Of a stretch of 64,000 nucleotides of DNA, positions 25,870 through 34,924 are shown one piece after another. The DNA is taken from positions 1,829,501 through 1,893,500 of the forward strand of contig NZ_CP011120.1 of the NCBI RefSeq assembly GCF_001628715.1, written 5' to 3'. Positions within the stretch are counted from its first letter, which is position 1, and each line of letters starts with the position of its first letter. The position numbers and the translations under genes are program-made. The notes beneath the pieces are model-generated. The model saw only the letters and a list, made by a program, of their open reading frames with translations. It made no database searches and had not been told where the DNA came from. The stretch comes from Acetobacter oryzifermentans (GTDB lineage: Bacteria > Pseudomonadota > Alphaproteobacteria > Acetobacterales > Acetobacteraceae).

Positions 25870-26865
25870 TCACGCGGCGTGCAGTTTACGCTCGATGCAG
25901 TTCCAGATTGCGCCTGCGCCATTGATTCCATCAAAACGTTCCAACTCCTGAAGGCCAGTAGGAGAAGTGACGTTAATTTCTGTTAAATACTGGCCAATCA
26001 CGTCTATTCCCACAAAAATCAGGCCATGTTCTTTCAGAAATGGGCCAATAGCCATGCAGATTTCGCGGTCACGCGCACTCAGCCCGATCTGTTTAGCCAC
26101 ACCGCCTACATGCATGTTTGACCGGTGATCTTCCCCCGATGGCACACGGTTGATTGCGCCTACGGGCTCTCCGTCCACCAGAATAATACGCTTGTCTCCG
26201 GCTGTTACAGCGGGTTCATAACGCTGGATCATCAGCGGCTCGCGCGAGCGTGCAAAATGCATTTCAAGCAAAGCATTTAAATTCTGGTCATCTTCACGGA
26301 TACGGAAAACGCCGCTCCCGCCATTCCCAAAAAGTGGCTTTACAATAATATCGTGCCATTTGGCTCGGAAAGCTCGAATCTGTTCGATATCCCATGTTAC
26401 CAATGTTGGCGGCATCAGATCTGGAAAGTGGGTTACCAAAAGTTTTTCAGGGCTGTCACGCACCCAGCGCGGGTCATTCACCACCAAAGCTTTGCCCGGC
26501 CCAATACCATGCACGTGGTCCAGCATATGCGTAGCTGTAATATATGCCATATCAAAAGGCGGATCCTGCCGCATCAGCACCACATCCATATCACCTAATG
26601 ACTGGCGCATTGGTGCACCAAATGTGGCGTGGTTTCCTTCTTCCCGCCGGACGGTCACAGGCCGCATCAAAGCCGTTACCCGAGTTTTGGAAGATTGCTC
26701 TGGTTCCGCCGCCCCTTCACCCAATGCCAGCGTATTCACCTCATACACATACAGGGCATGCCCGCGTTTCTGAGCTTCCAGCATAAGCGCAAAGGTTGAA
26801 TCCCCATGGATGTTAATGTGCTCCAGAGGGTCCATCTGAACCGCAACCTGTAAGGATGATGCCAT
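25870..26865 (-). CDS. gshB: Glutathione synthetase
   Basis: ATP-grasp ligase joining gamma-glutamylcysteine and glycine. 331 residues from the ATG at 26865 (AGGAAA about 10 bases upstream; the in-frame extension to 26946 lacks support). The N-terminus LQVAVQMDPLEHINIHGDST is typical. The ATP-grasp core shows KPLFGNGGSGVFRI and the Mg-binding region VGIDVIGQYLTEINVTSPTG near the C-terminus. The partner gene gshA is at the far right end of the window, so the pathway is encoded but not as an operon. Confidence 0.96.
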   Translation of the reverse strand: MASSLQVAVQMDPLEHINIHGDSTFALMLEAQKRGHALYVYEVNTLALGEGAAEPEQSSKTRVTALMRPVTVRREEGNHATFGAPMRQSLGDMDVVLMRQDPPFDMAYITATHMLDHVHGIGPGKALVVNDPRWVRDSPEKLLVTHFPDLMPPTLVTWDIEQIRAFRAKWHDIIVKPLFGNGGSGVFRIREDDQNLNALLEMHFARSREPLMIQRYEPAVTAGDKRIILVDGEPVGAINRVPSGEDHRSNMHVGGVAKQIGLSARDREICMAIGPFLKEHGLIFVGIDVIGQYLTEINVTSPTGLQELERFDGINGAGAIWNCIERKLHAA

Positions 26866-26965
26866 TGAGGTATGTTTCCTGTTATTCTTGACTATAAAAA
26901 CTAGAATGCAGCGTATCCTGCCTTGCCTGCCCGGTGCAAACAACACTCAACCAGAGGCCGCGGGT

Positions 26966-28462
26966 CTAACGCTTATTGGCGGGCAATACCGCAGTGTCTT
27001 CCCGCACCGTAGCGCCGCCTAAGCAACGCAATCTTACACGATAAACTGCGTAACTATCGGCCACAGATCCCCGGCGGCTGCGTGAAATATCTGGATATTG
27101 AGAGAGAACATCAAAAAGTGCTGGGTCAGGTTGATCATGCCGCCTGTGGCTGCGCAGCAAATACCCCTCCGCTCCACATGTAGAATGTGGGAACGCAAAA
27201 AACTGCCATCTCGGTTCAACCGCCAGCACTTTGCGATTCTGGGCATAAAAAGAAAGTTCACCCGCAAGCCCATATTCATCTGCAATCAGCAGGGCATCAG
27301 GTGGAATCTGCTTTTCTACGGTCTGCACAAATTCAGGCCAGCCGCCCATTTGCCGTAACGTCATATCAAAATGGGGCGAAAGATGTGCAGGAGCCCACAA
27401 AGCTTGCACAACCACAACAACAAACATGGCAGCGCCAAGCGCGCAGGCTGCTTTCCACCAGCGATACGGTACACACACAACAGACAAGGCAAGCGCTGGA
27501 TACAGCACAACAGGCCAGTTTGCCTGCACGCGCGCACCTATAGCGTGCTGCAAAAAAACAGCCGCAGGCAACAAAACCATGCAGAGCAGTAATTGGGCAA
27601 ATTGATCACGCAGCCTGAGCAAATATTTTATGGCCACCGCGAACAGCACAAAAATAAACGGAGATGCCAAACCAACCTGACCGCCCAGCAATTCCCCCAT
27701 AAAGGTGAACATACGGGTGGGCTGCCAATCCCCTGCTCGGCCTCCTTGTTTAAGAAAGCTAACCCAGTGGTGTGTCGCATTCCACTCAACCACCGGCGCC
27801 ATACATCCCATTGCCACTACAGCACCAAGCCAAGGCCATGGAGTGCGTAACCATTGCCTGCCTGCACGTGTTGCCAGCAACCACATGCCTAAACCAGCTA
27901 CAGGCAAAAGAGCCGTATATTTGCTATCAAACCCCAACCCGGCAGAAAGACCTACCAGCAACCAGAATGCTGGATGCCTGCCAGAAAGCAGATTGCTTAC
28001 GCTCCACAGCAGCAGGGCCATAAAAAACACCAGAGGGGTATCTGGTGTCATGATCAGAGTGCCCAACCCCACAGCTAATGTGCAGTTTAATATAATTCCG
28101 GGTTTAAGAGCCGTTACAAACCCGTTGCCGACACTGACAGCAAACAGTTTCTGAGATTGCAGCCATTGCTGCGCGGCCTGCACCAACAAAACCGTGCCGA
28201 TAGCCGCAGAAACTGGCCCCATAAAACGCAGGCCTTCAGCGGTATCTCCCGCAAAAAACATGCCAATGCGCATCCACAGCGCCACCATGGGGGGGTGATC
28301 AAGATACCCCGCAGCCGGAGCCAATGCCCAGAGGCGATAATAGGCTTCATCTGGGGAAAGCGGAATCCATGCGGCCAGAATCAGCCGGAACAATGTGAGC
28401 AGCCCTAGTGCTACCAGGCACATCCATACACCACGATTGTGGTTTGAAATTTTTGCAGTCAC
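26966..28462 (-). CDS. GT83/ArnT-like polyprenyl-phosphate sugar transferase
   Basis: 498 residues from the GTG at 28462, which overlaps the stop of the preceding gene (GTGA). About twelve transmembrane helices. The first external loop, SPDEAYYRLWALAPAAGYLDHPPM, is the acidic signature of the PMT/ArnT (GT83, GT39-like) superfamily. These enzymes move a sugar from a lipid carrier onto lipid A, hopanoids or protein on the periplasmic side. Pairing with the upstream GT2-GtrA protein (which would charge and flip the lipid carrier) supports that role. The sugar and acceptor cannot be read from sequence. Confidence 0.82.
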   Translation of the reverse strand: MTAKISNHNRGVWMCLVALGLLTLFRLILAAWIPLSPDEAYYRLWALAPAAGYLDHPPMVALWMRIGMFFAGDTAEGLRFMGPVSAAIGTVLLVQAAQQWLQSQKLFAVSVGNGFVTALKPGIILNCTLAVGLGTLIMTPDTPLVFFMALLLWSVSNLLSGRHPAFWLLVGLSAGLGFDSKYTALLPVAGLGMWLLATRAGRQWLRTPWPWLGAVVAMGCMAPVVEWNATHHWVSFLKQGGRAGDWQPTRMFTFMGELLGGQVGLASPFIFVLFAVAIKYLLRLRDQFAQLLLCMVLLPAAVFLQHAIGARVQANWPVVLYPALALSVVCVPYRWWKAACALGAAMFVVVVVQALWAPAHLSPHFDMTLRQMGGWPEFVQTVEKQIPPDALLIADEYGLAGELSFYAQNRKVLAVEPRWQFFAFPHSTCGAEGYLLRSHRRHDQPDPALFDVLSQYPDISRSRRGSVADSYAVYRVRLRCLGGATVREDTAVLPANKR

Positions 28463-29580
28463 GAGCGCCAGACAACAGTTGAAGACATGGCGTAATTCCA
28501 CACCACGGCAAGAATAGCACCAGCCAAGCTTGCCTCATTCGGCATATGATTCTGGCCGTAAATCATCCGGGCAATACCCACATCCGCCAATGCCCCCACC
28601 GAACACACCAGCATGAAAAGAACAAGCCCGCGCATGCACGCCCACCCACGCAAGCGCCTGTCACGATACGTGAAGTTGTTATCCAAAAAGAAATTCAGAA
28701 TCATGGCGGCAACAGTGCCAATGGCCTGCGCCATAGAAAAATGCGCCCCCACAAGCCGAGCGCACTGCATAACGGCAAGATTTGTGCCAACGCCCGCCAG
28801 CCCGACCATACAAAAGGCGACAAACCGCAAAGGCACCCAGCCTTTAGCAAATTTATCTAAAAGAAGCGCACCAAACTGGAGCATAACCAATGCATCCAGC
28901 TTGCTTTCCCCCGCCACACGTGGACGGAACCCACAAGGCACCTCCTGCACGCGCAAGGGCTTGGCGGCAGAAAGCAACAAATCCAGTAAAATTTTAAAAC
29001 CAGTGCCAGATAAACGCGGGGCAATTGCGGCGAATGTTTCTTGCCTTAACGCAAAAAAACCACTCATCGGGTCTGTCAGCTTTACTGGCAAAAAGCATTG
29101 CGCAAGCCAAATGCCCCCATCAGAGAGCGCATGCCGCCACGCATTAGCCAAACCCGCATTATTGCCACCCTCTACATGCCGACTCCCAACTGCAACATCA
29201 CATGTATTGTTCAGAACGGCATCTATCAGCGCGCCAAGGCGTGATTCGTCATGCTGAAGATCTCCATCCATCACCGCCACCACCTGCGCGGAAGAAGATA
29301 GCGCACCTTCAATAACTGCTGATGAAAGGCCCCGCCGCCCTATGCGGCAGATACCACGCACACACGCATTATTTCGCGCCAGATCTCTCACACGCTGGCT
29401 TGTGTGATCGGGCGAATTATCATCTACAAAGATAACTTCCCACCGCCTGCCCGCCAGCGCCTGTTCCAGAGCTTTGACAAGAGGCGCCACATTTTCCGAT
29501 TCGTTATAGCATGGCACAACCACGCTAATATCCGGCCCTCTTGCAACGGTTTCTGTTGAAACCGTTTGATGGTCTGTCAC
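28459..29580 (-). CDS. Polyprenol-phosphate glycosyltransferase (GT2) fused to a GtrA flippase domain
   Basis: 373 residues. N-terminal GT2 domain of the dolichol-phosphate-mannose synthase type: VVVPCYNESENVAPLV near 20, VIFVDDNSPDHT, the metal site DGDLQHDE, and DPMSGFFALR. The C-terminal ~130 residues are a four-helix GtrA domain (RFVAFCMVGLAGVGTNLAV onward; NFFLDNNFTYRD) thought to flip the charged lipid. The GTG start at 29580 overlaps the Lrp gene stop (GTGA), and its own stop overlaps the GT83 start, so all three genes are coupled. Confidence 0.88.
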   Translation of the reverse strand: MTDHQTVSTETVARGPDISVVVPCYNESENVAPLVKALEQALAGRRWEVIFVDDNSPDHTSQRVRDLARNNACVRGICRIGRRGLSSAVIEGALSSSAQVVAVMDGDLQHDESRLGALIDAVLNNTCDVAVGSRHVEGGNNAGLANAWRHALSDGGIWLAQCFLPVKLTDPMSGFFALRQETFAAIAPRLSGTGFKILLDLLLSAAKPLRVQEVPCGFRPRVAGESKLDALVMLQFGALLLDKFAKGWVPLRFVAFCMVGLAGVGTNLAVMQCARLVGAHFSMAQAIGTVAAMILNFFLDNNFTYRDRRLRGWACMRGLVLFMLVCSVGALADVGIARMIYGQNHMPNEASLAGAILAVVWNYAMSSTVVWRS

Positions 29581-30062
29581 GGGGTCTGCCCTTCCTCCTC
29601 AACCTGCACCGGCACCCCCCAACGCTCCAGACTTGTCCGGATGGTTTGCAAAGTTTGCACACGTATCACGTGCTGTGCTTCTGTGAGTTGGCGGGTCAGC
29701 AGGTTTTCATGCGCGGCATCACGCGCAATCAAACGAACCAGAAAATCGCCTCCCCCACGAATCATGTGGCATTCGCGCACTTCTGGCCATTGGGCCAGTT
29801 GCTGCTCAAAACTGCACAGAATGGCCTCTTTCTGGCTTTCCAGCCCGATCAACGCAAAAAAGGTAATGGGCCAGCCCAAAGCGGCAGCATTAGGCTCTGC
29901 ATGATAGCCACGGATAATGCGTTCTTCTTCCAAACGCCGGACACGACGCAGGCACGGAGGCGCTGAAATACCGACACGGCGGGCCAGCTCCACATTGGTC
30001 ATGCGGCCATCATTCTGAAGCTCTGCCACAATGCGAAGATCAACTGCGTCCAGATCTGTCAC
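29577..30062 (-). CDS. Lrp/AsnC family transcriptional regulator
   Basis: 161 residues from the GTG at 30062, preferred because AGGA lies five bases upstream and the product then begins MTDLDAVDLRI, as in the family; an ATG at 30092 would add ten residues. The N-terminal winged helix-turn-helix (ELARRVGISAPPCLRRVRRLEEERII) is followed by an alpha-beta ligand domain (ALIGLES...VRECHMIRGGGDFLVRLIA). The GTGA overlap with the GT2 gene is unusual for this class. It is divergent from trxB. The ligand is probably an amino acid, not identifiable here. Confidence 0.88.
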   Translation of the reverse strand: MTDLDAVDLRIVAELQNDGRMTNVELARRVGISAPPCLRRVRRLEEERIIRGYHAEPNAAALGWPITFFALIGLESQKEAILCSFEQQLAQWPEVRECHMIRGGGDFLVRLIARDAAHENLLTRQLTEAQHVIRVQTLQTIRTSLERWGVPVQVEEEGQTP

Positions 30063-30272
30063 GTTTCCTGATCCATCCTGCACAAGAGGCATGCACCCCA
30101 ATTCAACTCGGGCGAGTATATGCCACGCACCACATCTGGCGGCAAACACCTAAAGAGGCACACCCTTGCCCAAAACCCATGTGGCAGCCATATGCTTCCA
30201 ACAGTTATATGCAGGCTGCTTCCACAATAGCGGCCTGTATGCCTGATTTCCATATGCGGGAGCGCTGCCAAT

Positions 30273-31220
30273 ATGGCTGAAACCATTACAACTGATCTGC
30301 TCGTTATTGGCGCAGGACCGGCCGGGTATACTGCTGCTATCTATGCGGCACGCGCCAACCTTTCTCCTGTTCTGGTTGCCGGGCTGCAACCAGGTGGCCA
30401 GCTCACCATTACAACGGAAGTTGAAAACTACCCCGGTTTTGCCACAGCCATCCAAGGCCCGTGGCTGATGGAACAAATGGCTGAACAAGCGCAGAATGTG
30501 GGCACACGTATTGAATACGACATTATTACATCTGTTGATTTCAAAGCGGGCTCACCATTCCTGCTCACAGGTGATTCGGGCACCATTTACAAAGCGCGTT
30601 CAGTTATTGTTGCCACAGGTGCACAGGCCCGCTGGCTAGGCCTACCAAGCGAGAAACGCTTACAAGGTGCTGGTGTTTCTGCCTGCGCCACGTGTGATGG
30701 CTTTTTCTACCGCGGGAAAAATGTGGTGGTTGTGGGCGGCGGCAATACTGCTGTTGAAGAAGCCCTGTATCTCACCCACCATGCTGCGCATGTTACCTTG
30801 GTTCACCGGCGCGATAGCTTGCGGTCTGAAAAAATTCTGCAAGACCGGCTTTTCGCAAACCCCAAGGTTTCCGTTATCTGGAACAGTGTTGTGGAAGACA
30901 TTCTGTCTGATGGCTCGCCTGAAACAGTGTGTGGTGTCCGACTGAAAAATACGCAAGGTGAAAGCAAACAGACCATCCCCACCGATGGCGTATTTATTGC
31001 AATCGGCCATGCTCCCAACACAGCTATCTTTCGTGATCAGCTTACGCTGGATGCTGAAGGGTATATTGAAACCACACCCGGCACCACACGCACTTCTGTA
31101 CCCGGAGTCTTTGCCGCGGGGGATGTGCAGGACAAAACATATCGCCAAGCCGTAACAGCCGCAGGAACTGGCTGCATGGCAGCGCTGGATGCAGAACGCT
31201 ATCTTGCTGGTTTAGCCTGA
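30273..31220 (+). CDS. trxB: Thioredoxin reductase
   Basis: NADPH-dependent flavoenzyme that reduces thioredoxin. 315 residues. FAD-binding GAGPAG at 13-18, redox pair C138-A-T-C141 followed by DGFF, NADPH-binding GGGNTA at 155-160 with HRRDSLRSEKI, and a C-terminal FAD motif GVFAAGDVQD. The gene is divergent from the Lrp regulator and followed on the same strand by a LysR regulator after a 116-base gap. Confidence 0.96.
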   Translation: MAETITTDLLVIGAGPAGYTAAIYAARANLSPVLVAGLQPGGQLTITTEVENYPGFATAIQGPWLMEQMAEQAQNVGTRIEYDIITSVDFKAGSPFLLTGDSGTIYKARSVIVATGAQARWLGLPSEKRLQGAGVSACATCDGFFYRGKNVVVVGGGNTAVEEALYLTHHAAHVTLVHRRDSLRSEKILQDRLFANPKVSVIWNSVVEDILSDGSPETVCGVRLKNTQGESKQTIPTDGVFIAIGHAPNTAIFRDQLTLDAEGYIETTPGTTRTSVPGVFAAGDVQDKTYRQAVTAAGTGCMAALDAERYLAGLA

Positions 31221-31336
31221 TAACTTAACAGAAAACGGCTTCATCCCTTGACCAAGGGAGCCAATTCCTGCACGTAATACACCGCATAAAACACGGCTGT
31301 GTTTTTGTAACTTCATTCAATTTGCAGGAGGCATGC

Positions 31337-32218
31337 GTGGACTGGGACAAACTCCGGGTTTTCCATGCAGTGGCAGAAGCCGGTTCCTTTACCCACGCGG
31401 GGGATGTGCTCAACCTCAGCCAATCTGCCGTATCACGGCAGATTTCTGCGCTGGAAGACGTCCTTCAGGTTCCTCTCTTTCATCGGCACGCCCGCGGCCT
31501 GATCCTAACGGAACAGGGTGAAACACTTCATAAAACCGTGCGCGAAGTCTTTTCCAAACTGGAAATGACGCAAACACTGCTGACAGAAAGTAAGGAAAAG
31601 GCAGCCGGGCGGCTGCGCGTAACCACAACCACCGGCTTTGGTAACTGTTGGCTTATGCCGCGGCTTCATCGCTTTATGGCAGATAACCCGGAAATAGATA
31701 TCTGCCTGATTTTGGAAGATAATGATCTTGATTTAGGCATGCGGGAGGCTGACGTGGCGGTGCGTATGCATGCACCCAGACAGCCAGACCTGATCCAACG
31801 CCACCTGGCGGATTTTAGCCTGCCAATTTTTGCTGCCCCTCTCTATATTGAGAAATACGGCATGCCAAAATCTCTGGAGGAAATCAAAGAACATCAATTG
31901 GTGTTATTTGGTGAACACCATCCTCCGGTTGCGCATGTTAACTGGCTGGCCCAAGCCTGCCGCAACGATGGCAGCACGCAAATTGCTCGGCTAGAAGTTA
32001 ACAGCATGGCTGCTATGGCCTCTGCTATTGCTGCGGGCTTGGGCATTGGGTCCATTCCAACTTACGCAGCAAAAGAATTTCCAGATCTGGTTCAGATCCT
32101 GCCGGAAATTACCACTCCAACTGTAGATGCTTATTTTGTTTATCCGGAAGAACTGCGCAGCTCTAAACGCGTAGCTGTTTTCCGTGATTTTCTTATGAGT
32201 GAATTAGGTATTCGGTAA
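31337..32218 (+). CDS. LysR family transcriptional regulator
   Basis: 293 residues from the GTG at 31337, fixed by AGGAGG six bases upstream (an earlier in-frame TTG at 31322 lies within that site). N-terminal helix-turn-helix FTHAGDVLNLSQSAVSRQISALED at about 20-43, then a periplasmic-binding-protein-like effector domain. The opening DWDKLRVFHAVAEAGSFTHA is close to the alphaproteobacterial LysR proteins found beside trxB. Target and effector unknown; a link to trxB is inferred from position only. It ends at a strong terminator. Confidence 0.92.
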   Translation: MDWDKLRVFHAVAEAGSFTHAGDVLNLSQSAVSRQISALEDVLQVPLFHRHARGLILTEQGETLHKTVREVFSKLEMTQTLLTESKEKAAGRLRVTTTTGFGNCWLMPRLHRFMADNPEIDICLILEDNDLDLGMREADVAVRMHAPRQPDLIQRHLADFSLPIFAAPLYIEKYGMPKSLEEIKEHQLVLFGEHHPPVAHVNWLAQACRNDGSTQIARLEVNSMAAMASAIAAGLGIGSIPTYAAKEFPDLVQILPEITTPTVDAYFVYPEELRSSKRVAVFRDFLMSELGIR

Positions 32219-32248
32219 ATATTCTCGCATTACCAAATATCTCACAAT

Positions 32249-32290
32249 AAAAAGCCTGCTCCCATTTTTAGGGGCGGGCTTTTTTATTTT
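32249..32290 (+). terminator. Intrinsic terminator of the LysR gene
   Basis: AAAAAGCCTGCTCCC pairs with GGGGCGGGCTTTTT across ATTTTTA, with wobble pairs, and continues into TTTTTTATTTTT. It is 31 bases after the stop. Confidence 0.88.
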
Positions 32291-32638
32291 TATATACCAC
32301 CGCCCCTCTCAACAGAAATATTCCAGTAGCTCTTATTCTTAATTTTTTCTGATAAATATGTGTAATTTTTGCTGTATCTGTCTTCCATCATAATATTTTA
32401 CTTTGAACTTATGTAAAAACCAAACATTTTAGAAAATTATGGCACTGGATATTTCTTGCAACCTTAAGTGATGTTTCTGCGTTTACATAAAACGAGCACA
32501 CAGCCCTAAGCAGAACAATAAACCCGAACACACGATTACAGAGAGCCGAAATATTACCGTTTGTTTATTATTTGAAATGAGCAAAACTTTCTGCATTGCT
32601 TCCAATAATGTTCTTTTATGGACAATTATGCGCTGAAA
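32291..32638. other. AT-rich intergenic region upstream of mucR
   Basis: About 350 bases with no credible gene; the longest ATG frames are under 15 codons. It is clearly more AT-rich than its surroundings, with many T/A steps (for example TAATATTTTAC, TTTATTATTTG). Ros/MucR proteins bind AT-rich DNA in a nucleoid-protein-like way and commonly repress their own gene, so this is a plausible autoregulatory region. I could not assign a promoter with confidence. Confidence 0.5.
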
Positions 32639-32659
32639 TTGTGAGTTCACCATTCACAA
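32639..32659. promoter_or_regulatory. Candidate operator upstream of mucR
   Basis: Inverted repeat TTGTGA-N9-TCACAA (arms 32639-32644 and 32654-32659), 10 bases before the AAAGGAG ribosome binding site of the leader ORF. Size and symmetry fit a dimeric regulator site. Which protein binds is unknown; the half-site resembles a CRP/FNR-type TGTGA but the spacing is wider. Confidence 0.35.
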
Positions 32660-32681
32660 ACTACAGTTAAAGGAGTATGGA

Positions 32682-32726
32682 GTGCAGATATTCACACCAA
32701 ATTCCTATTGGATTTATCATGAGTGA
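32682..32726 (+). CDS. Probable 14-codon leader ORF overlapping the mucR start
   Basis: GTG at 32682 lies exactly six bases after AAAGGAG (32669-32675), the best ribosome binding site in this region. It encodes a 14-residue peptide, MQIFTPNSYWIYHE, and stops with TGA at 32724-32726, five bases inside mucR. The mucR ATG (32719) has only a weak GGA of its own. This arrangement suggests translational coupling or a translated leader. An alternative is that mucR starts at the ATG at 32677, only one base from the same site, which would be too close. Confidence 0.4.
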   Translation: MQIFTPNSYWIYHE

Positions 32727-33180
32727 GAACCAGGACTACTCTCCCCTTCTTGATCTGGTATCAGAGATCGTTTCCGCACACGTCTCCAATAACCAGACAG
32801 ACCCTGCACTTATCCCGGGCATGATCCGTGATATTTATCAGGCACTGAAAACCGCTGAACATCCGCAGAATGAGCCGGAAAAACTTCAGCCAGCAGTGCC
32901 GGTAAAGCGCTCGGTATTCCCGGATTACATTATCTGTCTGGAAGACGGGAAAAAGCTGAAGATGCTGAAGCGCCACCTACAGAGCGCTTATGGCATGACA
33001 CCTGAACAATACCGTGAACGTTGGGGCCTGCCCGCAGACTACCCGATGGTAGCCCCTAACTACGCAGAGCGCCGCTCTACTCTGGCTCGTGAAATTGGCC
33101 TTGGCCGTAAAATTCATGCCGCTGGGGATGAAGAAGAACAGGGTGGCCGTGGCCGCCGCAAGAAGTCTCCTACAGCATAA
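32719..33180 (+). CDS. mucR: Ros/MucR family transcriptional regulator
   Basis: Alphaproteobacterial zinc-finger regulator that controls exopolysaccharide, motility and cell-cycle genes in other species. 153 residues from the ATG at 32719 (MSENQDYSPLLDLVSEIVSAH). The C-terminal half has FPDYIICLEDGKKLKMLKRHL (about 73-93), RERWGLPADYPMVAPNYAERRS and a basic tail GGRGRRKKSPTA. The family's first zinc-finger cysteine position is degenerate, as in MucR proteins generally. Preceded by the leader ORF and AT-rich DNA, followed by a terminator and ihfB. Confidence 0.92.
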   Translation: MSENQDYSPLLDLVSEIVSAHVSNNQTDPALIPGMIRDIYQALKTAEHPQNEPEKLQPAVPVKRSVFPDYIICLEDGKKLKMLKRHLQSAYGMTPEQYRERWGLPADYPMVAPNYAERRSTLAREIGLGRKIHAAGDEEEQGGRGRRKKSPTA

Positions 33181-33200
33181 ATTTGTAGAAACTGACGACT

Positions 33201-33246
33201 AAAAAGGTCTGGCGGTATTTCTCTGGTTCATACCGTCAGACTTTTC
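33201..33246 (+). terminator. Intrinsic terminator of mucR
   Basis: GTCTGGCGGTAT pairs with ATACCGTCAGAC (one wobble) around an 11-nt loop, followed by TTTTCT. It lies about 25 bases after the mucR stop. Confidence 0.88.
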
Positions 33247-33327
33247 TATCTTGACGTCTTCTTCATCATTACGGAATGTTCTGAGTATAATTATTGTACA
33301 CACAACAGCCGGGTGGGAGAACTTAAG

Positions 33328-33642
33328 ATGACCAGATCCGAGCTGATTACAGCCCTGATGCAAAAAAATCCGCATCTTCAGCTGAAAGAAGCAACACGAC
33401 TTGTAAATATTGTATTTGGCACCATTACCAGCAGCCTTGCGGAAGGCAGCCGCGTAGAATTACGTGGGTTTGGTGCATTTTCTGTAAAAGAGCGTGACCC
33501 ACGCGTTGGCCGCAACCCAAAAACAGGGGTGCAGGTTCAGGTTGGCAAAAAGCTCGTTCCCTTCTTTAAAACGGGCAAAGAGCTACACCAGCGCCTGAAC
33601 AAGCCTGTTAGTGGTAGCAAACGCTCACGCTCCTCAGTCTGA
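33328..33642 (+). CDS. ihfB: Integration host factor subunit beta
   Basis: DNA-bending nucleoid protein, partner of IhfA (38769-39089 in this window). 104 residues from the ATG at 33328, with GGGAG about nine bases upstream. [10 protein letters not shown] opening, DNA-arm region [25 protein letters not shown] (about 46-70) and the [14 protein letters not shown] end that separates beta from alpha subunits. A TATAAT at 33286-33291 may be its -10 box, but no clear -35 is correctly spaced. Its 3' end overlaps the convergent UdgX gene by nine bases. Confidence 0.93.
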   Translation: MTRSELITALMQKNPHLQLKEATRLVNIVFGTITSSLAEGSRVELRGFGAFSVKERDPRVGRNPKTGVQVQVGKKLVPFFKTGKELHQRLNKPVSGSKRSRSSV

Positions 33643-34896
33643 CTGCTGCGTTATAAAACTATGTGCCAGACGTAAGTCTTCTACAAAGCGTGCATATTCC
33701 CGCGCTTTGGCCTCTTCATTCGGCAAGCGCAGCAAGTAAGACGGGTGCACCGTGACCAACCCCGAGCACTGCTCATTCAACTGGAAGATGCGAGAGCGCT
33801 CGCGCGAGATGGTAACAGGCCGCTTGAGAAGACTCTGCGCTGCCGTAACACCTAACATAACAATCAGCTTGGGTTGTACTAGCCTACGCTCTGCATCCAA
33901 CCAGATTCGGCAGGCCTCGACAGACTCCTGATCTGGCTTCTGATGCAGGCGCCTGTTGTTTCTCCATGTAAAGCGGAAGTGCTTTACCGCATTTGTCACG
34001 TAAATGTGATTCCGTAAAATACCTGCTTCTTCCAGCGCCTTATCAAACACCTGCCCTGCTGGCCCAACAAATGGACGGCCTGCCAGATCTTCCTGATCTC
34101 CCGGCTGTTCCCCAACAAACATCAGAGGCGTATTTTCTACGCCTTCTCCAAAAACCGTGCGCTTGGCAGGTTGCCATAAAGAACAAGCTCTACAGTCCAT
34201 GGCCTCTGCAGACAAAGACGTGAGAGAAGCCGCCTGTGCAACATCCTCTAGCGTAGGCACCAGCACTGTGTTGGGATACCCCTGCCACATGCCCTGCCCG
34301 TCCGCCTGCCACATATCCGCAGAAACATGCGCGGCCTCAGCCTCACCTGCGGCAAAATGCAGTTGGTTTCCATCCCACCACATCCGCCGATAAGGTGTCA
34401 TAACCTCCCATGGTTGGGCATTGCGCTCTATGCAGAAGCGTCCATTTGCTTCCACAATGTAGTTCTGCGGTGTGTATTGCAGGCTTTTACTTTGGTGTTG
34501 ATTACTGAATGTCGAAAAAGCTAGGCGAAACTGCTCCGTTTCTTGCTTAACGCTCTGCACAAGCTCTCGAAGCTGCTGGATATCCGGATCTTCCCGTAAA
34601 TTTTCCATATCCAGCAAGCCATGCGTGAAGCGGTAAACAACACGATATAAAAGCTCAAAACGCCCTGGATGATGCGCCTGCAATGCTTCCAACACGGCAG
34701 TTACCAACTTACGCGGAAGGTTAAGAGGCGCGTCATTATCGGCGGAATCTGGCGCTTCCAGCACCCAAGGTGTTTGCCCTTTGCCCGCTACACGCCAAGT
34801 TATGCTTTCGGGGAGCACCTGTTTTTGCACATAATGGCGTGTAGCGGCCCGCCATGTTGCCAGATCCACCTGGTGCGCCAGTACAATCTCAACCAT
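33634..34896 (-). CDS. UdgX-type uracil-DNA binding protein fused to a DUF4130 domain
   Basis: 420 residues. The C-terminal half is UDG-superfamily: [20 protein letters not shown] (262-281), HPS at 384-386, and the UdgX-specific loop [17 protein letters not shown] with the R-R-x-H core at 315-318. In UdgX that His forms a covalent bond to uracil-derived abasic DNA and the enzyme stays attached. CRAC at 235-238 is a likely Fe-S cysteine pair. Residues 1 to about 185 match DUF4130 ([16 protein letters not shown]...[11 protein letters not shown]...[14 protein letters not shown]), a domain often found with UdgX. It is convergent with ihfB and transcribed away from murJ's end. Confidence 0.88.
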   Translation of the reverse strand: MVEIVLAHQVDLATWRAATRHYVQKQVLPESITWRVAGKGQTPWVLEAPDSADNDAPLNLPRKLVTAVLEALQAHHPGRFELLYRVVYRFTHGLLDMENLREDPDIQQLRELVQSVKQETEQFRLAFSTFSNQHQSKSLQYTPQNYIVEANGRFCIERNAQPWEVMTPYRRMWWDGNQLHFAAGEAEAAHVSADMWQADGQGMWQGYPNTVLVPTLEDVAQAASLTSLSAEAMDCRACSLWQPAKRTVFGEGVENTPLMFVGEQPGDQEDLAGRPFVGPAGQVFDKALEEAGILRNHIYVTNAVKHFRFTWRNNRRLHQKPDQESVEACRIWLDAERRLVQPKLIVMLGVTAAQSLLKRPVTISRERSRIFQLNEQCSGLVTVHPSYLLRLPNEEAKAREYARFVEDLRLAHSFITQQSD

Positions 34897-34924
34897 CCCC
34901 GGCTCCCTTTATTTTTTATGCCCG

